A DNA stretch of 64,000 nucleotides from DATFJT01 sp965230755 (lineage in GTDB: Bacteria > Bacteroidota > Bacteroidia > Chitinophagales > Saprospiraceae), in contig CBDDLT010000023.1 in assembly GCA_965230755.1 (NCBI GenBank), positions 186,001-250,000 of the forward strand, in the 5' to 3' direction. Of the stretch, positions 17,261 to 25,971 are shown in pieces. The notes below the pieces were generated by a model. That model saw only the letters and a list, made by a program, of their open reading frames with translations. It did not search any database and was not told where the DNA came from. Within the stretch, counting starts at the first letter, position 1. Each line of letters begins with the position of its first letter. The position numbers and the translations under genes are program-made.

Positions 17261-17964
17261 GATGCGCTGGTTGAACGAGAAAGAGAAGTTGCTTCGTCTG
17301 ATACGATCTTACCACCCTTTAGTTTGATAATTCTGTCCGTCTTATTGGCTAATTCCATGTCATGGGTAACAATGACCAATGTCGTACCATGTTCTTTGTT
17401 TAATTCGAACAAAAGAGCTTCTACCTTTTGGCTTGTTTCATCATCCAGATTTCCTGTTGGTTCATCCGCAAAAAGAATTTGCGGTTGATTGCTGAATGCA
17501 CGGGCAAGAGATACTCTCTGTTGTTCTCCCCCGGAAAGTTGTGTGGGGTAATGGTTGAAGCGATGTCCCAATCCTACTCGAGTCAAAAGATCTTTGGCTA
17601 CTGATTTGGCATTGGCTTGAGATTGTAGTTCAAGAGGAATCATTACATTTTCCAGAGCTGTCAATGTGGGAATTAACTGGAAATTTTGAAAAATAAAACC
17701 CACCGAATTATTTCGAATGGCAGCGCGTTCATCCTGAGAAATACCTTCGAGTTTTTGACCCATAAGAGAAATAGAACCGTTTGTGGTTTGGTCCAGTCCG
17801 GCGCACAAACCCAAAAGCGTAGTCTTTCCGCTTCCGGAAGGACCGACGATAGAAAGTACTTCACCCTTATTTATTTCAAATGAAATATCATCCAAAACCT
17901 TCACTTCCCGACTACCGGAACGATAAATTTTTTGAACATGATCAACAATCAGTATATTTTGCAT
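17257..17964 (-). CDS. ABC transporter ATP-binding protein, YbbA/LolD type
   Basis: 235 residues with a complete nucleotide-binding domain: Walker A GPSGSGKTT near 42, Q-loop FQNFQLIPTLTALENV, signature LSGGEQQR, Walker B ILFADEPTGNLD, and switch His in VTHDME. The sequence matches the MacB/LolD/YbbA group that couples to FtsX-type permeases. It overlaps the downstream permease gene by four bases and is divergent from the tesA-like gene. Confidence 0.93.
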   Translation of the reverse strand: MQNILIVDHVQKIYRSGSREVKVLDDISFEINKGEVLSIVGPSGSGKTTLLGLCAGLDQTTNGSISLMGQKLEGISQDERAAIRNNSVGFIFQNFQLIPTLTALENVMIPLELQSQANAKSVAKDLLTRVGLGHRFNHYPTQLSGGEQQRVSLARAFSNQPQILFADEPTGNLDDETSQKVEALLFELNKEHGTTLVIVTHDMELANKTDRIIKLKGGKIVSDEATSLSRSTSAS

Positions 17965-17976
17965 ATTAGAAGTTAA

Positions 17977-18005
17977 TTTGACCTTAGCAGTAGCTAATAA
18001 TTTTG
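17977..18005 (+). promoter_or_regulatory. putative tesA promoter
   Basis: TTTG at 17977-17980 and an exact TAATTTTG (TAnnTTTG) at 17998-18005 lie upstream of the tesA-like ATG at 18079. The 17-base spacer is slightly short for the phylum consensus. Confidence 0.38.
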
Positions 18006-18078
18006 ACTAAAGAGCTAAATTATAACATACTCTGAGTTCAAACGTTAATATGCTTAATTCGTTTATAAAATTAGACCA

Positions 18079-18801
18079 ATGCATAAAAAAACAGGCCGAA
18101 TATTAACTGACATACGAAGTATAAGCATGATCGCGCTTGGTCTATGTTTCCTTGCGGTAGCAGTTATTTCATGTCAAACCGCGGAAACGAGTGAAAAAAC
18201 AGAAGATAAACAGGTTTCATCCGAACCCGAAGTGTCACACGATGTAAAAAAGAAAACCATTGTTTTCTTTGGCAATAGTTTGACGGCAGGATATGGCCTA
18301 AAGGAAACGGAGTCTTTTCCCTCTTTGATTCAAGATAGACTGGATTCATTGGACTTGCCTTATACTGCGATCAATGCGGGACTCAGTGGTGAAACAACGG
18401 CCGGAGGAAATCGTCGGATAGATTGGGTACTAAAACAACCCATGGATATCTTCTTCTTAGAATTAGGAGGTAACGATATGTTGAGAGGAACACCGATCGA
18501 GGAGACGGAGAAAAACTTACGTGAGATAGTACAGAAAGTGCGTGAGGCACATCCCAAAATCCCTATTATATTAGCTGGAATGCTAGCTCCACCTAATCTG
18601 GGCAAAAAATATACGGATGCCTTTGCCAATATCTATCCCAGCCTTGCTAAAGAATTGAATTTGATCCTGATACCTTTCTTTCTAAAAGATGTTGGAGGTA
18701 TCCCAACATTGAATCAGCCGGATGGCATTCACCCGACAGCAGAAGGCCAAAGAATAGTAGCTGGAAATGTTTGGCAATATTTGGAGCCAGTTTTGAAATA
18801 G
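18079..18801 (+). CDS. tesA: TesA-like SGNH/GDSL hydrolase lipoprotein
   Basis: A 240-residue exported esterase. The N-terminus has a lipobox (VISC, about Cys 33), so this TesA is membrane-anchored, whereas the E. coli enzyme is soluble in the periplasm. SGNH blocks are present: FFGNSLTAGYGL (Ser block I), GGND (block III) and DGIHPTAEG with the Asp/His pair (block V). The family cleaves thioesters and aryl or lysophospholipid esters. It is divergent from ybbA/ybbP, the usual partners, and probably acts on lipids handled by that transporter. The segment between the lipid anchor and the domain is a Glu/Lys-rich linker. Confidence 0.88.
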   Translation: MHKKTGRILTDIRSISMIALGLCFLAVAVISCQTAETSEKTEDKQVSSEPEVSHDVKKKTIVFFGNSLTAGYGLKETESFPSLIQDRLDSLDLPYTAINAGLSGETTAGGNRRIDWVLKQPMDIFFLELGGNDMLRGTPIEETEKNLREIVQKVREAHPKIPIILAGMLAPPNLGKKYTDAFANIYPSLAKELNLILIPFFLKDVGGIPTLNQPDGIHPTAEGQRIVAGNVWQYLEPVLK

Positions 18802-18846
18802 ATTCAGGGATTTAGACTCATTCAATTCTTTAACAAATTGATTTTG

Positions 18847-19176
18847 TCAAAACTTCTGGCTGAACAAGCAAAATTGCCATAGTCCCACGGAGATGGCAAT
18901 GGTAAAATAAATCAGAAGGAATAAACCATACTTCCAATCCAAACTCAACTTATAACTAGATTCAGTCTTGACTAATTCTAGATTGCCCCATTTTTTGATG
19001 GTAAAAAAGGATATTGCTACCGATATTATCAAAGCGACATATTCCCAAACACAAATTCTGCCCATAACATATCCCGGCATTTGATCTTTCATATATGGAT
19101 TAACGATGGTCAGGGCGAACATGGCCCAAAGAGAAAATAAAAGCAGCGTCAGTAGGATAGGAAGTATGTATTTCAT
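18847..19176 (-). CDS. small membrane protein of unknown function
   Basis: 109 residues with three hydrophobic helices: about 3-25, 44-62 and 87-105. It has no recognisable family motif. The start ATG is preceded by an A-rich spacer. It is 41 bases downstream of the 701-codon secreted-protein gene and may be co-transcribed with it. It is convergent with tesA (45-base gap). Confidence 0.6.
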   Translation of the reverse strand: MKYILPILLTLLLFSLWAMFALTIVNPYMKDQMPGYVMGRICVWEYVALIISVAISFFTIKKWGNLELVKTESSYKLSLDWKYGLFLLIYFTIAISVGLWQFCLFSQKF

Positions 19177-19217
19177 TAGATTGAATTATCGGAAACTAAG
19201 AAATGTAATTTGATATA

Positions 19218-21293
19218 TTATTCTTTGGCTTGAGGCACAAAGTCGCTATAATAGTTTTGTACTCGAATGGTACCTGATATGGGTTTCATTTTATTAATAT
19301 AGATATCTTTATAACTATAGATTGGTGCAACGACATACTTGATTGTGTTGTACGTGACATCTATAATGTCTTCTCTTTTTACTCTACAATGTCTCCTCAT
19401 TTCAATTCCATCTACAGTTATAGAACAAGGATGATTAGTTACCGATTTGAACCTTTTAATGTTATGACCATGTATGGTAACCGTATCGCCGGGTAGAAAT
19501 GTTTTATAGGATATAGAATCAATTTTTGGTCGTTTGCCCAAAATATAAACCTTGCTCTTATTGTTCTCTAAGTATAGAAAATCATAGGGAAGAATTTTCT
19601 TTAATACAGGGTCATAATGCTTGCCGTAAGGTAACCCTCTGTCAATTACTTCCATTTGAAAATCCTCATTCACGTCATCGCCATTTACTAATATGGATGC
19701 AACCGGCTTATAAGAATAGTCGTCTATTGAACCGTCTTGAAGCGGCAGTTGACATAGTTTGCTATAGTCCTTAGCTGTTACTCTTATTTGAAAAACATTA
19801 GGTTTAACATCAATTAACTCATACAAGTAGTTTTCGGAGAATGTAATATGCGGTTGAATTCCTGGGTCTTTTACTTTGTTAAAAGTTTGGAATCTTCTTA
19901 AAGTGATTTTCCCTTTTTTAACAAGGTTAGAGCCTATTACGGAAGTATCGTATTTTATATCAAAATTCAGACTTGTTGGATAGGTGTAGTCTTTAGTGGA
20001 AAAGAAAAATAGATTTGATATCATGGCTTTATTATCGATATCCCAGCCACTGTAATTAAAACTTCCTATAAGCCCATGTTTAGGGATTAGATCTTTCCTA
20101 TTATTTTTGGTTAGAAAGACATTAATTTTTCTAGGATTTTCAGGTTGGCTAATTCTGGAAATACTTTCCAAAGGAGTAATAGATGGAAGAAGTTCAGTAT
20201 AGAACTTTCTATCATTATTGATAACATATTGACCTTTGTATACCAAGGGGTAGAAAGTTTCAAAGTCTTTAGAAACGGAAAGATCACTATATGGATAATT
20301 GCTTTCGCTAGGTTCCTTTTCTAAAAAAAGAATAGCTCTCTTAATCTTTTCAGATGTCTCTATTGAACGCATTTTCAGCCCCCTTGTATTTTGCACAAGA
20401 ATTGTGTCTTTCTTGATAGCACCTTTTAGTATATGATGTACTTTAAAATAAAACCTTTTAGACCCCTGGCTATTCCGAGCTGTATTTGATTCTATTTTAA
20501 AGCAACTTGCATCCAGTACAAGATCAGCCTTTTTGAAATATTCTGATGTAGTAGGCCCCCAGAACCCAGATTCAGAAATGAGGGAATCTCTAACGAAATT
20601 TCCTGATTTTAGAGAATAGAATAGGACTCTCTTTTGATCCAATCCTTCTGCAAACGAAATGAGTTGATATTTTAAATCTTTTCTCTCGAAGTGAAGATTT
20701 TCGGTTCCATCTATAAATCCGTCTTGGATGGCTTTTCTTGTCCATTCATTTTCAGAAAAGCTAGGAAATTGACAATCTTCTTTTGGAAGACACTCTGGTA
20801 AAGAGGTCAAAAAATTCACTATAAGCTGATTATCCTTGACTTCGTTAAAATTAAATTCAATTAAGTCGTGGTTTAGAAATTTTCGAGTAAGTCGATGTTG
20901 GTAGAAGAAGGAAAATGTAATAGTTCCTTTGATCTTTGTTTCTGTGTAATCCTTATAAGAATATTCGAAATTTGATAATTCTAATTGCTTACAAATGGTA
21001 TTAGAAGAAAGGTGTTGTTGAAGAAAAAATATACATTCTTTATAAATTGAATCTAAGGATTGTGAGTATTTAGAATTTCGAATAAATTCATTTTTAGTTC
21101 TGAGTTTAGATAGGTAGGGTGACTCAAACCCCCACAAACTGATTTGGGTCCTTATCTTTTCATCCCATGCATCTTTTAAGTCTAAATCCGTATTCAGGTA
21201 GCACTCTTTTTCAACAAACGGAGGAGTATATTGAGAAAAAGAATCAGTTAGTAGTGATAATATAACATATACTATAATTAATGGTCTTTTCAT
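19218..21293 (-). CDS. large secreted protein of unknown function with an IPT/TIG-like C-terminal region
   Basis: About 691 residues from the ATG at 21293 (an upstream in-frame ATG at 21323 would place ten extra residues before the signal peptide, which I consider wrong). The signal peptide MKRPLIIVYVILSLL is followed by a long, AT-rich, beta-rich extracellular chain. Near residues 595-640 the stretch PKIDSISYKTFLPGDTVTI, then GHNIKRF, resembles the opening of an IPT/TIG immunoglobulin-like domain. There is no T9SS C-terminal signal and no lipobox, so the final location is uncertain. The codons are noticeably more AT-rich than those of the flanking core genes by eye. No homologue recognised. 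Confidence 0.6.
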   Translation of the reverse strand: MKRPLIIVYVILSLLTDSFSQYTPPFVEKECYLNTDLDLKDAWDEKIRTQISLWGFESPYLSKLRTKNEFIRNSKYSQSLDSIYKECIFFLQQHLSSNTICKQLELSNFEYSYKDYTETKIKGTITFSFFYQHRLTRKFLNHDLIEFNFNEVKDNQLIVNFLTSLPECLPKEDCQFPSFSENEWTRKAIQDGFIDGTENLHFERKDLKYQLISFAEGLDQKRVLFYSLKSGNFVRDSLISESGFWGPTTSEYFKKADLVLDASCFKIESNTARNSQGSKRFYFKVHHILKGAIKKDTILVQNTRGLKMRSIETSEKIKRAILFLEKEPSESNYPYSDLSVSKDFETFYPLVYKGQYVINNDRKFYTELLPSITPLESISRISQPENPRKINVFLTKNNRKDLIPKHGLIGSFNYSGWDIDNKAMISNLFFFSTKDYTYPTSLNFDIKYDTSVIGSNLVKKGKITLRRFQTFNKVKDPGIQPHITFSENYLYELIDVKPNVFQIRVTAKDYSKLCQLPLQDGSIDDYSYKPVASILVNGDDVNEDFQMEVIDRGLPYGKHYDPVLKKILPYDFLYLENNKSKVYILGKRPKIDSISYKTFLPGDTVTIHGHNIKRFKSVTNHPCSITVDGIEMRRHCRVKREDIIDVTYNTIKYVVAPIYSYKDIYINKMKPISGTIRVQNYYSDFVPQAKE

Positions 21294-21610
21294 TTTATAT
21301 CTGAGTTCTTGTAGAATGTTCAAAGTAAGTGATTTATTTTTGCATCTACAAAATAGCTAAATTAACTAGGCTTCAGAGTTGAACTAGACTATTCCATAAC
21401 GCCTTTTTTGTAGGCATCAAAGTATAAATCGTAATTCACTCCTGTAACTTGAACATTGATTTAACTTCTTTGACACGGAAATCTAGTGACGAACACCACC
21501 TGAATCATGTCTAATAAAAGTAAGCTACCCTAAAAGCCTCAATCCAGAAGAAAAACCTTCCCCGAAAATTCAATGATCAATAGGAGGATTTATCATTTAA
21601 AACTACTTAT

Positions 21611-22297
21611 ATGAAAAAGTTGATCGCAGAATTTATTGGAACACTTTGGTTGGTTTTGGGCGGATGCGGAAGTGCCGTTTTGGCCGCAGCCTTCCCCGAA
21701 TTAGGTATTGGATTTGTCGGCGTAGCCATTGCCTTTGGACTAACGGTCGTCACTATGGCTTATGCCATTGGGCACGTTTCCGGTTGTCACTTGAATCCAG
21801 CAGTATCGATTGGGTTGTGGATGGGAGGTCGATTTGGGTCCAAAGAGCTCGTGCCTTACATTACAGCTCAAGTTTTAGGAGGAATTGCTGGGGCTGCCAT
21901 TCTTTATCTTATCGCTACGGGCAAACCTGGATTTGAGTTAGGTGGGTTTGCTGCCAATGGATATGGAATGCACTCCCCTGGAGGATATAGCATGACGGCG
22001 GCTTTGATTACCGAGATCGTAATGACCTTCATGTTTCTAATTATTATTCTGGGAGCAACTCATCCGAAGGCGCCAAAAGGATTTGGAGGGTTGGCCATCG
22101 GATTGGGTTTAACCTTGATACATCTAATAAGTATTCCTGTGACAAATACCTCTGTAAATCCCGCGAGAAGTACCAGCCAGGCTCTATTTGCAGGAGATTG
22201 GGCTTTGGGACAGTTGTGGTTGTTTTGGGTTGCGCCTATTGTAGGAGCGATACTAGCTGGTATGGTTTACAAATATTTATCTCCAGATAGAGATTAA
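21611..22297 (+). CDS. aqpZ: aquaporin Z
   Basis: A 228-residue water channel with six transmembrane helices. Both pore NPA motifs are present: HLNPAVSIGLW near residue 63 and TSVNPARS near 184. The Arg after the second NPA and the His in the GLTLIHLISIPV helix form the aquaporin-type (water-selective) filter rather than a glycerol facilitator. It begins at the ATG 12 bases after an AGGAGG-like sequence. It stands alone, ending 7 bases before a perfect palindromic terminator. Confidence 0.96.
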   Translation: MKKLIAEFIGTLWLVLGGCGSAVLAAAFPELGIGFVGVAIAFGLTVVTMAYAIGHVSGCHLNPAVSIGLWMGGRFGSKELVPYITAQVLGGIAGAAILYLIATGKPGFELGGFAANGYGMHSPGGYSMTAALITEIVMTFMFLIIILGATHPKAPKGFGGLAIGLGLTLIHLISIPVTNTSVNPARSTSQALFAGDWALGQLWLFWVAPIVGAILAGMVYKYLSPDRD

Positions 22298-22304
22298 ATA
22301 TGGG

Positions 22305-22338
22305 AATAATTACGCCGGGATATCCCGGCGTAATTATT
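22305..22338. terminator. 34-base perfect palindrome, bidirectional terminator
   Basis: AATAATTACGCCGGGAT is followed directly by its exact reverse complement, giving a 17-base-pair stem with a GC-rich centre and A/T-rich feet. It sits between the ends of two convergent genes (aqpZ and the membrane protein at 22377), the expected place for a terminator serving both strands. Confidence 0.75.
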
Positions 22339-22376
22339 AAGCTATTCTATAATGTTATAAATGAACGTGAAGGGTG

Positions 22377-22961
22377 TTAATCTTCCTCATTACCGGAATT
22401 GAAATGTTCGATCAATTGATCAATCTCTTCAATTAAGGGCAGCATTTTCTTGGTAGCGTACCGAACATTCATCCAATAAACAAGGCATAGGAAAACAATA
22501 ACACTGGCGTAGTAAATACTGAAGAGCTGGTCAATTCCTCCTATATAAAACAAGTAGACAGTTACAAGTATAAAGGGAGGTAGGACGTACCAGATTCCAA
22601 CACGCTTAAGTAGCTTGAATTGACTCGAATAGTAGTCTCTTCGTTGAGAGAGAAGCGAAGTAATGCTGGTGTTGATTTCTAAATTGTTGCGTTTTTCCTT
22701 TTCCCAAAGTATGTAGACCACGGAAATAGCCCAAAAAGCAATTAATGCGAAAATTGTCTGAAGTACCGTGTCTTCCGTTTGAAAGATGTAATAGATGAAT
22801 ACTACAACAACAATAACCGCGGCGAGGGTCTCTCTCAAATTTCTCAAAAAGATATTGCGCCCCATTGTATTCATACTTAGGGATAATTGAGCTACCAAGT
22901 CATCCGGGTTGACCAAGGTGTATTGTCTTTTTTGCCAAGATTCTATCATTTTATCCTTCAT
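22377..22961 (-). CDS. membrane protein, probable partner of the ECF sigma factor
   Basis: 194 residues: about 45 cytosolic residues, two hydrophobic helices (about 47-65 and 69-85), a charged segment, two more helices (about 120-140 and 147-165) and a short acidic cytosolic tail. No known family motif. Its start overlaps the sigma-factor stop region by 11 bases on the same strand, so it is translationally coupled and most likely controls that sigma factor. It lacks a zinc anti-sigma HxxxCxxC motif, so this is inferred from context only. Confidence 0.68.
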   Translation of the reverse strand: MKDKMIESWQKRQYTLVNPDDLVAQLSLSMNTMGRNIFLRNLRETLAAVIVVVVFIYYIFQTEDTVLQTIFALIAFWAISVVYILWEKEKRNNLEINTSITSLLSQRRDYYSSQFKLLKRVGIWYVLPPFILVTVYLFYIGGIDQLFSIYYASVIVFLCLVYWMNVRYATKKMLPLIEEIDQLIEHFNSGNEED

Positions 22962-23430
22962 GGTTAAAGCATTTTAAAAGTTTATTTTTAATTCTTTTCA
23001 TTTTTACCGCCACGGTATTCTCTTTTATTCCGAGTATTTCTCCTATGTTTTTATAATCCAAACCTTCCAGATAGAGCGTAACTACCGATCTATCTGCTTC
23101 ATGCAGACCCTTTATACAAAATAGAAGTGTTGCATGATCTTGCGTGTCAGTTTCTACGCTCTCTGAATAAATCAAATCATTGAGTGGAAGTACTTTTTTC
23201 TTGTTTTGTTTTCGATGTATAGACAGGCATACGTTGATGGCTATTCTATAAATCCAGGTCTTCCACCGAGATTCTTCCCGAAATGAATCTTGGGATTTCC
23301 ATATGTTGAGTATTACCTCTTGGAATAGATCTTCAGCTCGATATACTTCATCGGCGTATACGGAACAAATCCTCAGTATTGAAGAAGTATTTTCTCGAAT
23401 TAGATTTATGAAGTTTTGATCTCTATCCAC
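22951..23430 (-). CDS. ECF-type RNA polymerase sigma-70 factor
   Basis: 159 residues with region 2 (AEDLFQEVILNIWKSQDSF and WIYRIAINVCL, the DNA-melting and -10 recognition helices) and region 4 (LDYKNIGEILGIKENTVAV, the -35 helix-turn-helix), and no region 1 or 3: an extracytoplasmic-function sigma factor. It is followed, with an 11-base overlap, by a four-helix membrane protein that is the probable anti-sigma partner. The regulon cannot be read from here. Confidence 0.9.
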   Translation of the reverse strand: MDRDQNFINLIRENTSSILRICSVYADEVYRAEDLFQEVILNIWKSQDSFREESRWKTWIYRIAINVCLSIHRKQNKKKVLPLNDLIYSESVETDTQDHATLLFCIKGLHEADRSVVTLYLEGLDYKNIGEILGIKENTVAVKMKRIKNKLLKCFNHEG

Positions 23431-23697
23431 GGTAATTTTAGTCTTGTCTCTATCTATTTAGTTGTCAAAAAATCGAAAATATGACATGGCATTGAATTAT
23501 TTTATTTGATTACACCTCAAGAAGATCATAAAAAGCTATTTAGTTATTTTACAGAGCATTGGTGGATTTTTACATCACATATATAATTGTCCCGGTATTA
23601 AGCGAAAAGACCAATAGCTATTTAAAACTTTTTTCAGGCATGAATACTCATCGTACAACAGATCACTGATAACTAGTCACTTCTTCATCCATATTAC

Positions 23698-23705
23698 TAT
23701 CTTTG
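23698..23705 (+). promoter_or_regulatory. -7 element before purH
   Basis: TATCTTTG matches TAnnTTTG exactly and ends 17 bases before the purH ATG, implying a very short leader. I see no convincing TTG at -33. Confidence 0.42.
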
Positions 23706-23722
23706 CCCATCAAATTGAATAC

Positions 23723-25249
23723 ATGTCCGATAATATCAACATAAAGACAGCTTTGATTTCCGTGTTTCACAAACAGGGATTAGAGCGAATCTTACCACTT
23801 CTTAAAGAATTAGGGGTTAAAATATACAGTACGGGAGGAACGCTCAAATATATAGAGGACTCTGGCTTTGAGGTTGAAGCGGTAGAGGATCTTACCGGAT
23901 ATCCCTCCATTTGTGATGGAAGGGTAAAAACCTTACATCCGGCGGTGTTTGCAGGAATTTTAGCAAGAAAGGATCACCAAGGAGAACTGGATGAATATAA
24001 GCTTCCTCGGTTTGATTTGGTCATTGTAGATTTGTATCCATTCGAAGAAACAGTGCGTATGACTTCGGAAGAATCGCAGATTATCGAAAAAATAGACATT
24101 GGAGGTATATCATTGATTCGAGCAGCTGCTAAAAACTATAAGAATTGTCTTATTGTTCCCTCTCAGGAAGAATATCCCATCTTAGAGGAGTTGTTAAATA
24201 CTTTTGCTGGACAAGTTCCAGTTGAACAGTCCAAAAAAATGGCGGCCAGAGCATTTCGGCTGAGTAATCACTACGACAACAAGATCTTTCATTATCTGAA
24301 TACTGAAGTGGGAGAAGATGCATTCACAGTGAGTGAATCGAGTGGTAAAATGCTCAGGTATGGTGAGAACCCGCATCAGCAGGGATTGTTCTATGGCGAT
24401 TTAGATTCGAGAATAGAGCAATTGCAAGGAAAGGAATTGTCCTATAATAATCTGGTGGATATGGAAGCGGCCATCGATCTGATTGAGGAATTTCCAGAAG
24501 ATCAGAATGCCTTTGCAGTAATTAAGCATACCAATGCTTGTGGATTGGCCATAGGTGATACGGTAGTGGATTCATGGAAAAAAGCGCTTGCAGGAGATCC
24601 AATTTCGGCTTTTGGAGGAGTATTGATCAGCAATCAAACTTTGGATGAGGAAACGGTCAAGGAAATACAGTCTATCTTTTTTGAGTTATTAATTGTAAGA
24701 GATATAACACCCGAGGCACTGGCCATATTGGCTGCTAAGAAAAATCCAAGACGAGTAATCAAGTATAAAGGAAGCAAGTCTTCGGGAAAAATATTTAAAT
24801 CCCTCTTGAACGGAGTTTTGGTTCAGGACAAAGATAGCATAGTGCACGAAACGAATGCATGGAAAGACGAAGGAGGTAGAAGAGCAAGCGATCGTGAGCT
24901 TAAAGATCTATACATGGCCAATATTGCGGTGAAGCATCTTAAGTCAAATGCCATATGCTTGGTTAAAGACCAACAGCTCATCGGTATTGGTTGTGGACAA
25001 ACTAGCAGGATAGATGCTTTGGAACAAGCCATAGCAAAAGCAATAAAAATGGAATTAACAGTGAGGGGGTCGGTCATGGCCTCTGATGCTTTCTTTCCTT
25101 TTTCAGACTGTATCCAAGTAGCACATGAGGCTGGTATTTCAGCAGTTGTTCAACCAGGTGGTTCTATTAGAGATAAAGAGACCATAGATTATGCAGTTGA
25201 ACATAATTTGAGCTTGATGATCACTGGAAAAAGACATTTTAAACATTAG
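23723..25249 (+). CDS. purH: bifunctional AICAR formyltransferase / IMP cyclohydrolase
   Basis: 508 residues, standard length. PurH performs the last two steps of de novo IMP synthesis. The N-terminal MGS-like cyclohydrolase domain has ALISVFHKQGLE, STGGT and GRVKTLHPAVFAGIL. The formyltransferase domain has the catalytic Lys-His pair in FAVIKHTNACG, GDPISAFGG, and the C-terminal SDAFFPFSDC and QPGGSIRD. It is the first gene of a rightward run; coaX starts two bases after its stop codon. Confidence 0.97.
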   Translation: MSDNINIKTALISVFHKQGLERILPLLKELGVKIYSTGGTLKYIEDSGFEVEAVEDLTGYPSICDGRVKTLHPAVFAGILARKDHQGELDEYKLPRFDLVIVDLYPFEETVRMTSEESQIIEKIDIGGISLIRAAAKNYKNCLIVPSQEEYPILEELLNTFAGQVPVEQSKKMAARAFRLSNHYDNKIFHYLNTEVGEDAFTVSESSGKMLRYGENPHQQGLFYGDLDSRIEQLQGKELSYNNLVDMEAAIDLIEEFPEDQNAFAVIKHTNACGLAIGDTVVDSWKKALAGDPISAFGGVLISNQTLDEETVKEIQSIFFELLIVRDITPEALAILAAKKNPRRVIKYKGSKSSGKIFKSLLNGVLVQDKDSIVHETNAWKDEGGRRASDRELKDLYMANIAVKHLKSNAICLVKDQQLIGIGCGQTSRIDALEQAIAKAIKMELTVRGSVMASDAFFPFSDCIQVAHEAGISAVVQPGGSIRDKETIDYAVEHNLSLMITGKRHFKH

Positions 25250-25251
25250 TA

Positions 25252-25971
25252 ATGACGGTACTGATCGTCGATATTGGCAATACATGGACTAAAATCGCAG
25301 TTTATCGTGAGGATGTACTGAAAAAGGTGTGTGCATCCAGAATGAAACCGTTAAAGTTTATTAAAAATAAGCTTGAGGAGTATAAAACGCAGGATTTTTA
25401 TGTTAGTACAGTTAGACCAAAAAGTGAACTAAGCGATATAGTGCCGAAAGAGATAGAAAATAAAAGGATTTTAAGTCACGAAAGCGTCTTGCCAGTGGAG
25501 TTGAGATATGAGACGCCGGAGACCTTAGGAAGGGATAGGATAGCGGCTGTAGTCGGGGCTTGGATGACAGATCCTGATAGAAATCACTTTGTGGTTGACG
25601 CTGGGACATGTATTACTTATGACTGGCTGGACTCAAGTGGAGTTTATCACGGAGGAAATATCGCGCCAGGCTTAAATATGAGATTACAAGCAATGGATGA
25701 GTTCACGCATCAATTGCCTTATGGAGAATCGTATGAACCCTTGGAGTTAATGGGAAAGACAACCCATCAAGCCTTGTATAACGGGGCTGCCTTTGGTGTA
25801 ATAAATGAAGTAAAATCTTATATTTCGCTTACAAAGTGGGATGATTTAAAAATATGGTTGACAGGAGGAGATGGTCGGTGGATTTCTAATCATCTCGATG
25901 AAGAACACAGATATAGTAATGTGTTGGTTTTAAAAGGACTTTATGAAATATATCGCATTAATAACAACTAG
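25252..25971 (+). CDS. coaX: type III pantothenate kinase
   Basis: 239 residues of the ASKHA-fold kinase that phosphorylates pantothenate, the first committed step to coenzyme A, and works without feedback inhibition by CoA. The phosphate-binding DIGNTWTK is at residues 7-14, GRDRIAAVVGA near 95 and DAGTCITYD near 117 are family motifs, and LTGGDG is near the C-terminus. It starts two bases after purH; its end overlaps the next gene by 29 bases. With panC and panD at 5.8-7.1 kb the window holds both ends of the pantothenate pathway. Confidence 0.95.
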   Translation: MTVLIVDIGNTWTKIAVYREDVLKKVCASRMKPLKFIKNKLEEYKTQDFYVSTVRPKSELSDIVPKEIENKRILSHESVLPVELRYETPETLGRDRIAAVVGAWMTDPDRNHFVVDAGTCITYDWLDSSGVYHGGNIAPGLNMRLQAMDEFTHQLPYGESYEPLELMGKTTHQALYNGAAFGVINEVKSYISLTKWDDLKIWLTGGDGRWISNHLDEEHRYSNVLVLKGLYEIYRINNN

